From a virus, in IMG/VR virus record IMGVR_UViG_3300024353_000005, positions 1 to 64,000 of that record: a stretch of DNA of 64,000 nt, one strand, 5' to 3'. This document shows positions 49,382 to 56,883 of the stretch, one piece after another. The translations under genes and the position numbers were made by a program. The notes beneath the pieces were generated by a model, which saw nothing but the letters and a program-made list of their open reading frames with translations, made no database searches and had not been told where the DNA came from. How positions within the stretch are numbered: the first letter of the stretch is position 1; every line of letters starts with the position of its first letter.

Positions 49382-49615
49382 TTATTCTTGAAAATCAACT
49401 TTAGTCCCATTCTCATAATAAGCCTCGTCTGGATGATTTTGGCAGTATCCAAACTCTATCCCAAAGTCATTGTAAGCCCAGAAAGACTTGAGGCACTTCG
49501 GGCACCTGCCCCTTGATACCCAGAATTTTGTCCCTAAGTGTTTAATCAAAGCATAACAAATATCTAAAAACCAAATTATTACAAATATAATATATATTAA
49601 CAAAAATTTATTCAT
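49382..49615 (-). CDS. membrane-anchored zinc protein, 77 aa
   Basis: Start MNKFLLIYIIFVIIWFLDIC behind AGGAGAATAAAA: one span, then CPKCLKSFW and CQNHPDEAYYE, a C-C-C-H zinc site. Unusual pairing of anchor and ribbon. Unknown function. Confidence 0.65.
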   Translation of the reverse strand: MNKFLLIYIIFVIIWFLDICYALIKHLGTKFWVSRGRCPKCLKSFWAYNDFGIEFGYCQNHPDEAYYENGTKVDFQE

Positions 49616-49625
49616 TTTTATTCTC

Positions 49626-49880
49626 CTAATCCTCATCGTAAATAAATCCGCACTCGCTACAAACAACCTCATAACTGCCCCTACTGCTTCGCATAACTAT
49701 ATCCCCACCGCAGACTATACAAGGTCTTTTCCTGTTGGTATATTCCAGCCTTTCTTCAGAAGATAAATTTCTAAATCTCGCCTCACCATCCAAAAACTGT
49801 AACCCTCTGAGGGCATTTTTTATGTTGGCAAGCTCAGTTTCTAAAGTCCGCAATTCTTGGTCTGTTAGGTAGTAATACAT
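49626..49880 (-). CDS. zinc-ribbon protein, 84 aa
   Basis: Helical N-terminus (LTDQELRTLETELANIKNAL), then CIVCGGDI and CSECGFIYDED, a textbook four-Cys ribbon as in transcription-factor or topoisomerase fingers. Confidence 0.7.
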   Translation of the reverse strand: MYYYLTDQELRTLETELANIKNALRGLQFLDGEARFRNLSSEERLEYTNRKRPCIVCGGDIVMRSSRGSYEVVCSECGFIYDED

Positions 49881-49881
49881 T

Positions 49882-50034
49882 TTATTTCTCTTGCCCCTTT
49901 AACTTCTTACTAAAACATTCTTCCGAACAGATAGTATGACAACAGTTCTCTATAAACCATTTTTTGCGATAAGGATTATCAAAATCTTCTTCTTTGCCAC
50001 ATATATCACAAATAATAATTCTTTTTATCCCCAT
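49882..50034 (-). CDS. zinc protein, 50 aa
   Basis: CDICGKEEDF and CCHTICSEECF supply four to six Cys. Junction TAAAATG with the next gene. Unknown. Confidence 0.65.
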   Translation of the reverse strand: MGIKRIIICDICGKEEDFDNPYRKKWFIENCCHTICSEECFSKKLKGQEK

Positions 50035-50035
50035 T

Positions 50036-50212
50036 TTATTTCTCCCAATTTTCTCTCGGTCTCAATTCCTCGACCTTATACTGCCTGCAAGCTGGGCAAT
50101 AGCAGTCATCATTCAAATCGCATTCACAGTCGATACATCTGCCCGTCTTTATCATTTCCTCTGCTCTCTGTTCCTGATTTATAAAGTAAAGTAAATCGCC
50201 TAATTCTCCCAT
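50036..50212 (-). CDS. Cys-rich protein, 58 aa
   Basis: CIDCECDLNDDCYCPAC at 26-42 has six Cys, typical of a ribbon or knuckle. SD AAGGAGAGTAAG. TAAAATG junction downstream. Unknown. Confidence 0.65.
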   Translation of the reverse strand: MGELGDLLYFINQEQRAEEMIKTGRCIDCECDLNDDCYCPACRQYKVEELRPRENWEK

Positions 50213-50213
50213 C

Positions 50214-50570
50214 TTACTCTCCTTTTAATAATTCTGGGCTTTCATATATGTTGCCTATAATCTCTATCATTTTAGTTTGTTTTAATATATTGCTATAACC
50301 GCTTTCCTCGAACTTCACAATAAAACTTCTATCTATTATTATATCTTTGCCCTCTTCTGTTTTGACTTTAGGAACAAAAAGTCTAACTATATTTTTTTCA
50401 TATATTTCTTTACCATTCTTATCCTTAAGGCCAGTATATTGTTGAATATCTATCGCTGTAATAAATCTTAATTCGCATTTAGTAAAAAATCTACTTAAAG
50501 TCAGGAACTTATCAGAATAGATAAATCTATTTGCTCTTTTATCCCAAGCCCTAAACTTTATCTCTCTCAT
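50214..50570 (-). CDS. YopX family phage protein
   Basis: 118 aa. Start MREIKFRAWDKRANRFIYSD behind AAGGAGTATTGAG. QQYTGLKDKNGKEIYEKNIV and the final IIGNIYESPELL are the YopX family hallmarks. Widespread in phages of Gram-positive and other hosts; forms a large oligomer, function unknown. Confidence 0.9.
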   Translation of the reverse strand: MREIKFRAWDKRANRFIYSDKFLTLSRFFTKCELRFITAIDIQQYTGLKDKNGKEIYEKNIVRLFVPKVKTEEGKDIIIDRSFIVKFEESGYSNILKQTKMIEIIGNIYESPELLKGE

Positions 50571-50571
50571 C

Positions 50572-50829
50572 TCAATACTCCTTCCCAGCAACCTTAACTC
50601 GTTCTATGGTTTGCAAATTGACAGTTCGGAAAGCATTTTTATTCATATCAAAAACAGTAAGCAATCCCTTGAGAATAGGATAGTATCTCATACCCTTACC
50701 AGTAACCCCTTTCTTCACTCCGAGCCGACAATTCATACTTCGCCGAGTCCCGTCCTTCTTGGTAAAGACGATGTTCATTATCCTGCCATTGGAGTCTTGG
50801 ATTTTCTTCAGCATTTCGGATTGGGTCAT
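50572..50829 (-). CDS. SH3-like beta-barrel phage protein, 85 aa
   Basis: GRIMNIVFTKKDGTRRSMNC, RLGVKKGVTGKGM, TVFDMNKNAFRTVNLQTIER. This is the pattern I recall for small SH3-fold phage proteins. Start by ATGA overlap; role unknown. Confidence 0.75.
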   Translation of the reverse strand: MTQSEMLKKIQDSNGRIMNIVFTKKDGTRRSMNCRLGVKKGVTGKGMRYYPILKGLLTVFDMNKNAFRTVNLQTIERVKVAGKEY

Positions 50830-50999
50830 TTTAGTTTCCTTTCTTTAGCATACTTATCTATTTTTATATAACTTCCTTTTGCCACCATTCTTTTTGTATA
50901 ACATTGAGGACATAATTTCATAGCCACTACTTCTGGAGTATATGCTTTTACTCTAAATTTCTTTTTACAATCTTGGCAAGTAAATATTTTATCTTTCAT
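50826..50999 (-). CDS. zinc-ribbon protein, 57 aa
   Basis: CQDC near 8 and CPQC near 30. First gene after the promoter at 51029-51057, so at the head of a transcript. SD AAAGGAGATTTTAAATG. Confidence 0.65.
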   Translation of the reverse strand: MKDKIFTCQDCKKKFRVKAYTPEVVAMKLCPQCYTKRMVAKGSYIKIDKYAKERKLK

Positions 51000-51028
51000 T
51001 TAAAATCTCCTTTCCAAGTCTCACTATA

Positions 51029-51057
51029 AGTATACCATATTTTAGGGTGTTTGTCAA
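51029..51057 (-). promoter_or_regulatory. consensus sigma70 promoter
   Basis: TTGACA at 51057-51052, 17-bp spacer, TATACT at 51034-51029, reading leftwards, followed by TATAG as at the other promoters. It overlaps the 3' end of the metallopeptidase gene and would drive the zinc-ribbon run at 50999 and below. Confidence 0.88.
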
Positions 51058-51512
51058 GTTTTATTTTTATATTCTTTTAGCAGAATGCTCGCTATTCTGG
51101 ATGCGTTTCTTTCTAACTTCTGCCTAACATGGCTATTTATATCCACGACATTCGTTCTCCATTCCTCAAAATATTTTCCAAACCATCTGGGGTATCTATA
51201 TTTCTGCAAGTAATGAGCGGTTTCGTGTGCTACTATAAAATATAGTCTATCAAAAAACTTCATTGGTGGGACTGCTTCTGCGTATCTATTTATATCCTTA
51301 AATTCCTTTAAAAACTTTAATCCATACAATAAAAAATTTTCGTTTTGTTTATAAGTACAATTTGGATATAAAAAGTTAAATTCTATTTCAATAAGAGGCA
51401 GTTCAAGCCTCTTCATAATTTCCCAACTCCACTGCCTAATCACATTTTTTAATTGCTCATTCTCATCCATTTTAACATCCTCGATTTTGGGGTTTACTTT
51501 TCTAAGTTGCAT
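51054..51512 (-). CDS. zincin metallopeptidase-like protein, 152 aa
   Basis: HExxH in FIVAHETAHYLQKYR marks a zinc metallopeptidase fold (SprT or minimal gluzincin-like). Preceding LPLIEIEFNFLYP and following WRTNVVDINSHVRQK are consistent. An internal ATG (51470) has a better SD (GAGGATGTTAAAATGG), so the real protein may be 138 aa. Similar zincins occur at 59658-60083. Confidence 0.7.
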   Translation of the reverse strand: MQLRKVNPKIEDVKMDENEQLKNVIRQWSWEIMKRLELPLIEIEFNFLYPNCTYKQNENFLLYGLKFLKEFKDINRYAEAVPPMKFFDRLYFIVAHETAHYLQKYRYPRWFGKYFEEWRTNVVDINSHVRQKLERNASRIASILLKEYKNKT

Positions 51513-51803
51513 TTCCCTACTTTTTCACTTTTCGCAATATCAGTTAAGCAACTCATTATTTTTGCTATCATAACCTCGTTCGCATTAAGAAGTTATATCC
51601 ATTTACTACACAATGTAGTATTACTATAAGATATAGATTTATTATAATCTGAAGCAAGTCTAGTTCTCAAAATCGCCAATTTTTCGCCTATATCCTCCTA
51701 TCATAAAAAGAGTTATGCCAATCTTCAACAAAATATAGTAGAAATCGTACTATTGTTATATATTATATATGCTCTATATAGTAACTGATAATATAGGATC
51801 GGT
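51513..51803. other. AT-rich intergenic region with palindromes
   Basis: Nearly 290 bases without a gene. Contains the operator-like palindrome TTACTACA-CAA-TGTAGTAT, a degenerate copy at 51621-51639, ATAGTA/TACTAT at about 51736-51755 and a run of TATA steps. Could be a replication origin or a promoter/operator region; no promoter of the standard phage type is visible. Confidence 0.5.
51603..51621. promoter_or_regulatory. palindromic operator-like site
   Basis: TTACTACA-CAA-TGTAGTAT, arms of 8 with a 3-base centre, same layout as sites at 57659, 60719 and 60758. Confidence 0.5.
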
Positions 51804-51962
51804 TTAGGGATTTAGTTTATCATTTACTTGAAATTTCTTATATGCCTTTTCTGCCCGTTCAGCATAAGCAAACCAGTAATCCTTTTTCTTGGTATTGCCA
51901 GCTTTTTCAAACTGTTCGGCTTTCTTAAGTGCCTCGTTTACCAGAGTCATATTGTAAGACAT
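51804..51962 (-). CDS. helical hypothetical protein, 52 aa
   Basis: MSYNMTLVNEALKKAEQFEK, then KKDYWFAYAERAEKAYKKFQ; TPR-like amphipathic helices. SD AAAGGAGAACTAAA. Upstream 51963-52026 has an open frame without a start. Unknown. Confidence 0.6.
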   Translation of the reverse strand: MSYNMTLVNEALKKAEQFEKAGNTKKKDYWFAYAERAEKAYKKFQVNDKLNP

Positions 51963-52026
51963 TTTAGTTCTCCTTTTTTATATTTCTCATAAACGCAATT
52001 AAATCTACAATTCTTTTCTGTAGCTA

Positions 52027-52200
52027 TTAAATTAGTCCATTGTCTCCATTTTTTAACAAATCTATATATTTTACAATAGAAAAACCTAAGACTAAACCAC
52101 CTAAAGGCTCTCCAATTAATAATGCGATTAATCCTATAACAGAGAAAACAGTAAACCCTACAGTATGAAATATTTTTTTTCGCAATGTAAGTTTAATCAT
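52027..52200 (-). CDS. two-span membrane protein, 57 aa
   Basis: Spans at about 11-29 and 33-48 (FTVFSVIGLIALLIG, GGLVLGFSIVKYI). SD AAGGAAGAATAAA. Unknown. Confidence 0.6.
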   Translation of the reverse strand: MIKLTLRKKIFHTVGFTVFSVIGLIALLIGEPLGGLVLGFSIVKYIDLLKNGDNGLI

Positions 52201-52217
52201 TTTATTCTTCCTTTCAA

Positions 52218-52346
52218 TTATATATACTCGTTATGATAACTTAATTCTCTAACACAATTTTCATAAGTTCCAGTATAAACACAATGGCTAAAGATATAAG
52301 CTGAATAAGTCCCATCATTATTTTTAATAATTCTAACTGCTCGCAC
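52218..52346 (-). CDS. hypothetical protein with GTG start, 42 aa
   Basis: VRAVRIIKNNDGTYSAYIFS, then CVYTGTYENCVRELSYHNEY. The GTG at 52346 has SD AAGGAGTAAATAAA. A double-psi or wing-like beta protein by look; unknown. Rare non-ATG start here. Confidence 0.55.
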   Translation of the reverse strand: MRAVRIIKNNDGTYSAYIFSHCVYTGTYENCVRELSYHNEYI

Positions 52347-52351
52347 TTTAT

Positions 52352-52588
52352 TTACTCCTTATATTCTGCATTTGTAGATTTTCTTATAGTAACATTATTT
52401 ACATTTAATTCTGCATCAATAGCTACTGCTAATCTTTCAGCGTATTTAAAAGCACATTCATATGGTTGTCCTAGTCCTAATTCTAATTTCATTGTTACAG
52501 TATAAATTTCTACAACTTCTAAGTCATATCCTCCAGCGTCTCCTAATTTCCATACATTAATTTTTAAACCATTATACATTTTAGCCAT
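52352..52588 (-). CDS. hypothetical protein, 78 aa
   Basis: Beta-strand-rich (DAGGYDLEVVEIYTVTMKLE) then a helix with YAERLAVAIDAEL. Overlaps the upstream gene by 8 nt. No family recognised. Confidence 0.6.
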   Translation of the reverse strand: MAKMYNGLKINVWKLGDAGGYDLEVVEIYTVTMKLELGLGQPYECAFKYAERLAVAIDAELNVNNVTIRKSTNAEYKE

Positions 52589-52826
52589 TATTTTTTCTCT
52601 TTCTCTTTAGTTTCTTTTTCCGTCTTGTTCTTTTCTTAGGCTGTTTCTCAAAGTATTCCCTCTCCTTTTGTTTATGTATCTCAAGCCACCTTAAGTATTT
52701 TTGAGCTTGGTTAAGAGCCTTCCTCTGCCTCTCATTCCCTCTTTCTTCAAACTGTCGGCTCAATTCTAAATCTTCGGCTATTACGAGCCAGAAAGTCAAA
52801 TTTTTTGGCATCTTAGGCTTTTTCAT
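52581..52826 (-). CDS. basic helical protein, 81 aa
   Basis: ERGNERQRKALNQAQKYLRW, then RTRRKKKLKRKRK at the end. Likely nucleic-acid binding. ATGA overlap upstream. Confidence 0.6.
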   Translation of the reverse strand: MKKPKMPKNLTFWLVIAEDLELSRQFEERGNERQRKALNQAQKYLRWLEIHKQKEREYFEKQPKKRTRRKKKLKRKRKNNG

Positions 52827-53077
52827 TTTATCTCCTTTAAATATTTTTTAAGACATCTATTACAAGGAACATATCCAAAATGCCTCATATAAAATCTATC
52901 TAAAGAAAACTTTTCTTTCCGAGTTTTCCACGAAAGTAAACCATTATACCTTTCCCAGACAAACTGTAAGACACAACATAGAGGGTATCTATATCTAAAC
53001 ACTCCCCCCACAAAATCAGCTAATAAACCTTTGAAAGTTGTTTTTTTATAGCAACAAGCATAATCAATATCTTTCAT
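52823..53077 (-). CDS. Cys-rich hypothetical protein, 84 aa
   Basis: DYACCYKK near 5, PLCCVLQFVWERY, and C-terminal CNRCLKKYLKEIK, a possible zinc site made of distant Cys pairs. ATGA overlap downstream, TAAATG junction upstream. Confidence 0.6.
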   Translation of the reverse strand: MKDIDYACCYKKTTFKGLLADFVGGVFRYRYPLCCVLQFVWERYNGLLSWKTRKEKFSLDRFYMRHFGYVPCNRCLKKYLKEIK

Positions 53078-53078
53078 T

Positions 53079-53333
53079 TTATTTACCCCATATAAAATAC
53101 AATATTTTAAGCATTTTTTCCATCAATTTCGGCACAGTATTGTAAGTTTCCTTAATTATATCTTCTGTTCGTTCAAGTCCATTTTTCTTTATAGACTCCC
53201 TCACACAGTCATATATTCTAGCCCTGGCCAAAATTTTAATCGCTTCTTCTGGAGTATATCCCTCTTTATTTTTATCAATAAAAGGATAATTCTCTCCCAT
53301 CTCATCATATTGTCTATCGCTATCGAATATCAT
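53079..53333 (-). CDS. hypothetical protein, 84 aa
   Basis: Acidic start (MIFDSDRQYDEMGENY) then helices with TPEEAIKILARARIYDCVRE. Directly abuts the next upstream gene. Unknown. Confidence 0.6.
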   Translation of the reverse strand: MIFDSDRQYDEMGENYPFIDKNKEGYTPEEAIKILARARIYDCVRESIKKNGLERTEDIIKETYNTVPKLMEKMLKILYFIWGK

Positions 53334-53546
53334 TTAATCCTCCTCTAATAGTTCTTCTACCTCACAAAAATTATCTCCAAATTCTTCTTTGAGAAGTTTT
53401 ACATCTTCTTCGTCATTCAAATCCATACCAGCACTTTGTAAAATATCTTCAGCAATAGTATCTTGCCCATACATTAATACTGTTCTTACTGCTATAAGTA
53501 TTCCTCTTGTTAAATACTCTTTTTGTATCTTTGTTAAATTACTCAT
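53334..53546 (-). CDS. acidic helical protein, 70 aa
   Basis: TKIQKEYLTRGILIAVRTVL then an acidic end (LNDEEDVKLLKEEFGD ... EELLEED). Highly acidic C-terminus resembles DNA-mimic or partner-binding tails. ATGA overlap upstream. Confidence 0.6.
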   Translation of the reverse strand: MSNLTKIQKEYLTRGILIAVRTVLMYGQDTIAEDILQSAGMDLNDEEDVKLLKEEFGDNFCEVEELLEED

Positions 53547-53653
53547 TTTATTCTCCTTTTATAATTAGATTTTCTAACAATAATACTTGCTATCAAAAGA
53601 GGGATTAGCAAAACCAATAAAGTGCCGAGTAATATGTTTACAAATTCATTCAT
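53543..53653 (-). CDS. single-span membrane peptide, 36 aa
   Basis: MNEFVNILLGTLLVLLIPLL then IASIIVRKSNYKRRIK. Junction GGAGGATAAAATG with the zinc gene upstream. Unknown. Confidence 0.6.
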   Translation of the reverse strand: MNEFVNILLGTLLVLLIPLLIASIIVRKSNYKRRIK

Positions 53654-53654
53654 T

Positions 53655-53825
53655 TTATCCTCCTGTATATTTATCCTTTATGCTTTGCTCGTCTCCGATA
53701 CTTCTTGTTTCTATAGTTCTATTGCAAGTTTTACAAAGGCCAGCATAAACTCTTTTAGTTTCATCATATTGCAATTCTATAATCTCTCTACATTTTGAGC
53801 ATTTAAAGACTTTGTAGATAATCAT
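53655..53825 (-). CDS. zinc-ribbon protein, 56 aa
   Basis: CSKC near 9 and CKTC near 31. ATGA overlap with the ComM-like gene upstream. Unknown. Confidence 0.65.
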   Translation of the reverse strand: MIIYKVFKCSKCREIIELQYDETKRVYAGLCKTCNRTIETRSIGDEQSIKDKYTGG

Positions 53826-54283
53826 TTTAAATCCTTTCCCTCGATTTGGTATTGTAGTGCTTCTGCTATATGCTGGCCTTTGAGTTCTTTGGAGTCGTCT
53901 AATTCTGCGATAGTCTTTCCTACCCTAATAGTAGAAGATAACTCTTTACAATTAAGGTTAAGTTCTTTCATAGCAGTTTTCAAAAGTTCTTTTGCTTCCC
54001 CATCTATCTTTTCTTCAAAAGTGATATCTTCAAATCTAATATCTGGAGCTTTAACTGTAATATCTGTATAAGGTAAAGCCTTTTGATATTCTTCTATTTC
54101 TTTTAGTTCGCAAGAACATTCCCTATTTTTACTCAAATAATTTCCACAGGGGCAAGGTTTGAAGGCAGGAAGAGTAGCCCCCTCGTAAATTTCAGGATTG
54201 TTCGTAATAATTTTATAGGTGTGTTTACCTGCTTTTGCTACCTCAATAGCTCTTTCAACTAAAGGGCTAATTTTTACTTTCAT
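53822..54283 (-). CDS. ComM/Mg-chelatase-like protein lacking its ATPase core
   Basis: 153 aa. FKPCPCGNYLSKNRECSC matches the Cys cluster of ComM (NPCPCG...C-C), and the end, LLKTAMKELNLNCKELSSTI then RVGKTIAELDDSKELKGQHI-AEALQYQ, matches the C-terminal lid domain. The Walker and sensor parts of the AAA+ core are absent. Perhaps a dominant partner of host ComM or a recycled domain. Preceded by a structured leader. Confidence 0.7.
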   Translation of the reverse strand: MKVKISPLVERAIEVAKAGKHTYKIITNNPEIYEGATLPAFKPCPCGNYLSKNRECSCELKEIEEYQKALPYTDITVKAPDIRFEDITFEEKIDGEAKELLKTAMKELNLNCKELSSTIRVGKTIAELDDSKELKGQHIAEALQYQIEGKDLK

Positions 54284-54311
54284 TTGATTTTCCTTTCTTT
54301 TAAAGTAAGTA

Positions 54312-54365
54312 GCGGTTTAACCCTATATCCACCGCAAAGGTTTCGGGAAGCAGGAGGCGACCTGC
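54312..54365 (-). ncRNA. structured leader with two hairpins, class unknown
   Basis: On the transcript: GCAGG...CCTGC (54365-54350), CUUCCCGAAACC linker, then GCGGT...ACCGC (54335-54312), about 30 nt before the ComM-like start. GC-rich island in AT-rich DNA. Possible riboswitch or thermosensor; no class recognised. Confidence 0.4.
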
Positions 54366-54377
54366 AATATCCTTATT

Positions 54378-54566
54378 TTATCCTTCAAGTTTTCCAAGTA
54401 TTAACAAACTTAATATGATTATTGATGTTGTCAAAACAATCCTTAATGTGCTTCTATATATTTTTATTCTCTTATTATCTCTTTCATTTTTTCCTCCCAT
54501 ATATTCTATTATTTCAGCGGTCTTTCCAAATAAATCATACATAAAAGGATGATTTAACAATTTCAT
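54378..54566 (-). CDS. single-span membrane protein, 62 aa
   Basis: MKLLNHPFMYDLFGKTAEII then a basic stretch and a C-terminal span (IVLTTSIIILSLLILGKL). Weak SD (GGGGTG). First gene after the promoter at 54612-54640. An ATG 12 bases upstream is also possible. Confidence 0.55.
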   Translation of the reverse strand: MKLLNHPFMYDLFGKTAEIIEYMGGKNERDNKRIKIYRSTLRIVLTTSIIILSLLILGKLEG

Positions 54567-54611
54567 TTTACACCCCATTCTTAAAAAGTCAATAAGTATA
54601 ATCCTATCTTA

Positions 54612-54640
54612 AGTATACCACATAAAATCCATTTTGTCAA
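54612..54640 (-). promoter_or_regulatory. consensus sigma70 promoter
   Basis: TTGACA at 54640-54635, 17-bp spacer, TATACT at 54617-54612. Sits in a gene-free stretch (54579-54837) that otherwise shows only AAGT-rich, AT-rich DNA. Confidence 0.88.
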
Positions 54641-54837
54641 GTGTCTATTTTAAAATTCTTTTTTAACCCTCAAGTATTTCAAGTTTAATTGTTAAGTAAA
54701 AAAGTCCCCATATTTCGCTTTTAAGCGATTATTTTATTTTGGCATAGCAAACCACTAAAAAAGTTAGTTCGTTAAAAATTCAAGGGCAAATCTGTCCAGA
54801 ATAAGAAGACAAAGCAAGTATGGCAACCTTAACCCAG

Positions 54838-55035
54838 TCATTTCTTTTGGCTCTCTTGTAAGTTCTTTTTCAAGTAATGATTAGCAAATACTCTGGCTGT
54901 TTCATTTAACATCATAAAATTGTCAACCTTTTGCCAAAGTTCTAAAGTTTCCTTAATCAAGCCTACCGCATAAAAGTATTTAAAATCTCTGCAATCCTCA
55001 TTTATAACTTCTGCTAATTCTCTGACTGTCATCAT
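54838..55035 (-). CDS. helical hypothetical protein, 65 aa
   Basis: Start MMTVRELAEVINEDCRDFKY behind GGTGGAGATATAAA; the longer ORF is the previous gene in another frame. Ends in a Lys-rich tail. Unknown. Confidence 0.6.
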   Translation of the reverse strand: MMTVRELAEVINEDCRDFKYFYAVGLIKETLELWQKVDNFMMLNETARVFANHYLKKNLQESQKK

Positions 55036-55057
55036 TTTATATCTCCACCTTTTGTTT

Positions 55058-55216
55058 TTATAGTTCTTCTTTATATAAACAATCAAAATTTTTACAATCA
55101 TTAGCTTTCTTACATCTAGAACACTTTAATTGCCTTATTTGTTTTTCTTGTCTTTGTATTTGCTTTTTCAAACTTTCATTTTCTTCCTTATACATTTCAA
55201 AAATAGTCTTTGGCAT
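55058..55216 (-). CDS. coiled-coil plus zinc cluster, 52 aa
   Basis: Helix MYKEENESLKKQIQRQEKQI, then CSRCKKANDCKNFDC, four Cys in fifteen residues. Same cluster style as 757-930. Likely a dimeric zinc adaptor. Confidence 0.65.
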   Translation of the reverse strand: MPKTIFEMYKEENESLKKQIQRQEKQIRQLKCSRCKKANDCKNFDCLYKEEL

Positions 55217-55234
55217 TCTATATCACCACCCTTT

Positions 55235-55426
55235 TTATTCTGGTAAGTTCTTTATAAGCTCTGTCTTTTTAGGATCATCCCTAAGTATAGCCAAAATAGT
55301 AATAATATCTCTTAAGTGTTGTCCTTCGTGTAAAGAGTAACCTAAGTCCTTTTGGCCTGTCAAGGCTTTTAATCTCGCCTCAAAGCCTTTTATTGCTCTG
55401 CTTCTTAACTGCTGATTAAGTGCCAT
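55235..55426 (-). CDS. hypothetical protein, 63 aa
   Basis: MALNQQLRSRAIKGFEARLK, DIITILAILRDDPKKTELIK. Helical; SD GAAGGAGGCAGTAAAATGG. Unknown. Confidence 0.6.
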   Translation of the reverse strand: MALNQQLRSRAIKGFEARLKALTGQKDLGYSLHEGQHLRDIITILAILRDDPKKTELIKNLPE

Positions 55427-55449
55427 TTTACTGCCTCCTTCTTTGTTTT

Positions 55450-55713
55450 TTATTTAGGCTCAAAATAATATGGAGTCCCACCTCTATAAGGATATATTGT
55501 AAATGTCCCATCTCCCCATACTCTTAAACAATGTTTACAACGATTGTCTTTCTTTACTTTTAAAACTAAATCGTCTATCCCCTTAAAAAACGGCTCTCTA
55601 ATACATTTTAAGTAAAGAGACTTTTTAGTATCGGTTGTTATTTTCCAATCCCCTCCATCGTATTCTGTACCACCTCCAGAAACATATACACACTTCAAAA
55701 AATCGTTTTTCAT
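55450..55713 (-). CDS. hypothetical protein, 87 aa
   Basis: VYVSGGGTEYDGGDWKITTD then DDLVLKVKKDNRCKHCLRVW. Beta-rich with one Cys pair. ATGA overlap with the zinc gene upstream. Unknown. Confidence 0.6.
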   Translation of the reverse strand: MKNDFLKCVYVSGGGTEYDGGDWKITTDTKKSLYLKCIREPFFKGIDDLVLKVKKDNRCKHCLRVWGDGTFTIYPYRGGTPYYFEPK

Positions 55714-55880
55714 TTTATCTTACCAGTTCCTTTACAGTTAGGGCATTTTTTAACTATATTTTTATTGCCTTTTATTCCCAAAAATAAATATCCCCAACCT
55801 TTACAGCCTTTACAATATCCTTTAGGATAATTTTTATATTTAGCAATTAACTCTTTATCTGTTAGTCTTTCTGTTTTCAT
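55710..55880 (-). CDS. DnaJ-type zinc-knuckle protein, 56 aa
   Basis: CKGCKGWGYLFLGIKG and CPNCKGTGKIK, a C-x2-C-x-G pair as in 43068-43235. Free-standing DnaJ knuckle. Unknown. Confidence 0.65.
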   Translation of the reverse strand: MKTERLTDKELIAKYKNYPKGYCKGCKGWGYLFLGIKGNKNIVKKCPNCKGTGKIK

Positions 55881-55899
55881 TTTTTAATCCTCCTCTATC

Positions 55900-56130
55900 T
55901 TATAAGTAAAAATAGTGTACATCTTTTGTAATATCATACAATATCAATAAGTTTTTATTCTGGCTATATTCTGCCCGCTTTATTTGTCGATGTAAAGGTA
56001 TAACATCGGATATATTATAAAAGTCTTTCTTTGATACTCTGCTCGCATTTTCTACAGCTTGAGCCATTTCTGTAGCATCGTTAAAAATCTCTGTGTAATT
56101 TATACAATTACAGGTATATTGAGCTTTCAT
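55900..56130 (-). CDS. hypothetical protein, 76 aa
   Basis: MKAQYTCNCINYTEIFNDAT, ENASRVSKKDFYNISDVIPL, C-terminal beta hairpin. SD TGGAGGAG. First gene after the promoter at 56175-56203. Unknown. Confidence 0.6.
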   Translation of the reverse strand: MKAQYTCNCINYTEIFNDATEMAQAVENASRVSKKDFYNISDVIPLHRQIKRAEYSQNKNLLILYDITKDVHYFYL

Positions 56131-56174
56131 TGTAAAGTCTCCTCCAAAAAAGTTAAGTAAATCTAATCTCTATA

Positions 56175-56203
56175 AGTATACCATAAAAATCCCGAAAAGT
56201 CAA
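56175..56203 (-). promoter_or_regulatory. sigma70-type promoter
   Basis: TTGACT at 56203-56198, 17-bp spacer, TATACT at 56180-56175, followed by TATAG. Spacer shares CGGGATTTT with the promoter at 60242-60269. Confidence 0.85.
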
Positions 56204-56540
56204 GAGCAAATCTTAAAATAAGCAATCGAGCTACGAGAAGCCAAAGTTAGAAATAATCAAAAAAAGCCACTCAAACAATCTAAACCAATCAAAAAAATTA
56301 ACAAAGCCAACCTATGCCCCAAATTCCCATAAGTGCCAAACGAGCCTAAAGTATCCAAAACAAACTTTCCGCAACCTTTAACAGTTAATAAAGTTAAGTA
56401 AGATACACAAGCCCAAAGTGTAGTAAGTGTATATAAGTGACAAGAGGGCCTGCCCAGCGACTCCACTCATACACTATCATAAAGAGCCATCGTCGGAGAA
56501 AGTGCAATCCCACTTTTTTATTTTCTAGCTCATTATAAAT
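56204..56540. other. gene-free 337-bp stretch, AAGT-rich
   Basis: No convincing gene. Nine AAGT words by eye on the plus strand (four times normal or more) and none on the minus. At 56496-56525 the plus strand has AAAGTG-CAATCC-CACTTT followed by TTTATTTT, a weak plus-strand terminator-like hairpin. A minus ORF at 56257-56466 lacks an SD and reads as biased composition. Confidence 0.4.
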
Positions 56541-56678
56541 TTAGTCTCCATATCCTACGCCCGAATTGTACCCATCTCCAAAGCCATCGTCGTAAATTTT
56601 ATTTAGTATATCCCGCTTTTCCTCATTAGTCTTGGCCTTGTTTATAGCCTTTAAGTATTTTGTAATGTATTTGTCCAT
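56541..56678 (-). CDS. hypothetical protein with Gly-rich tail, 45 aa
   Basis: MDKYITKYLKAINKAKTNEE, then IYDDGFGDGYNSGVGYGD. SD GGGGAGGTGAGAAAAG. Unknown. Confidence 0.6.
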   Translation of the reverse strand: MDKYITKYLKAINKAKTNEEKRDILNKIYDDGFGDGYNSGVGYGD

Positions 56679-56733
56679 CTTTTCTCACCTCCCCTAAGTT
56701 TAAATCCTCGTCGAGCAAATAAGTATTCTCCTT

Positions 56734-56817
56734 TTATCCTAAGTTAATCATCACAAGAATAAAGCAGATCAAAGCAAGTACAGCATACCCCAGCAATATA
56801 ATTAGTAGTGGTCTCAT
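56734..56817 (-). CDS. 27-residue membrane peptide
   Basis: MRPLLIILLGYAVLALICFI then LVMINLG. Weak SD (GGGGATATAAAAAA). A typical tiny phage membrane peptide. Confidence 0.45.
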   Translation of the reverse strand: MRPLLIILLGYAVLALICFILVMINLG

Positions 56818-56883
56818 TTTTTTATATCCCCAAAGTGTAACAGTTATTTTTAAGTGTTAAGATTATCTACGCCTTTTTTAAGT

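Noticed and set aside
51955-52170. Open minus frame with Cys (reading through KNCRFNCVYEKYKKGE)
   Set aside because: No start codon in the frame and it overlaps the well-supported membrane gene at 52027-52200.
56257-56466. Minus-strand ORF of 69 codons
   Set aside because: Starts at GTG without an SD, T-rich composition, and lies in the AAGT-rich non-coding stretch.
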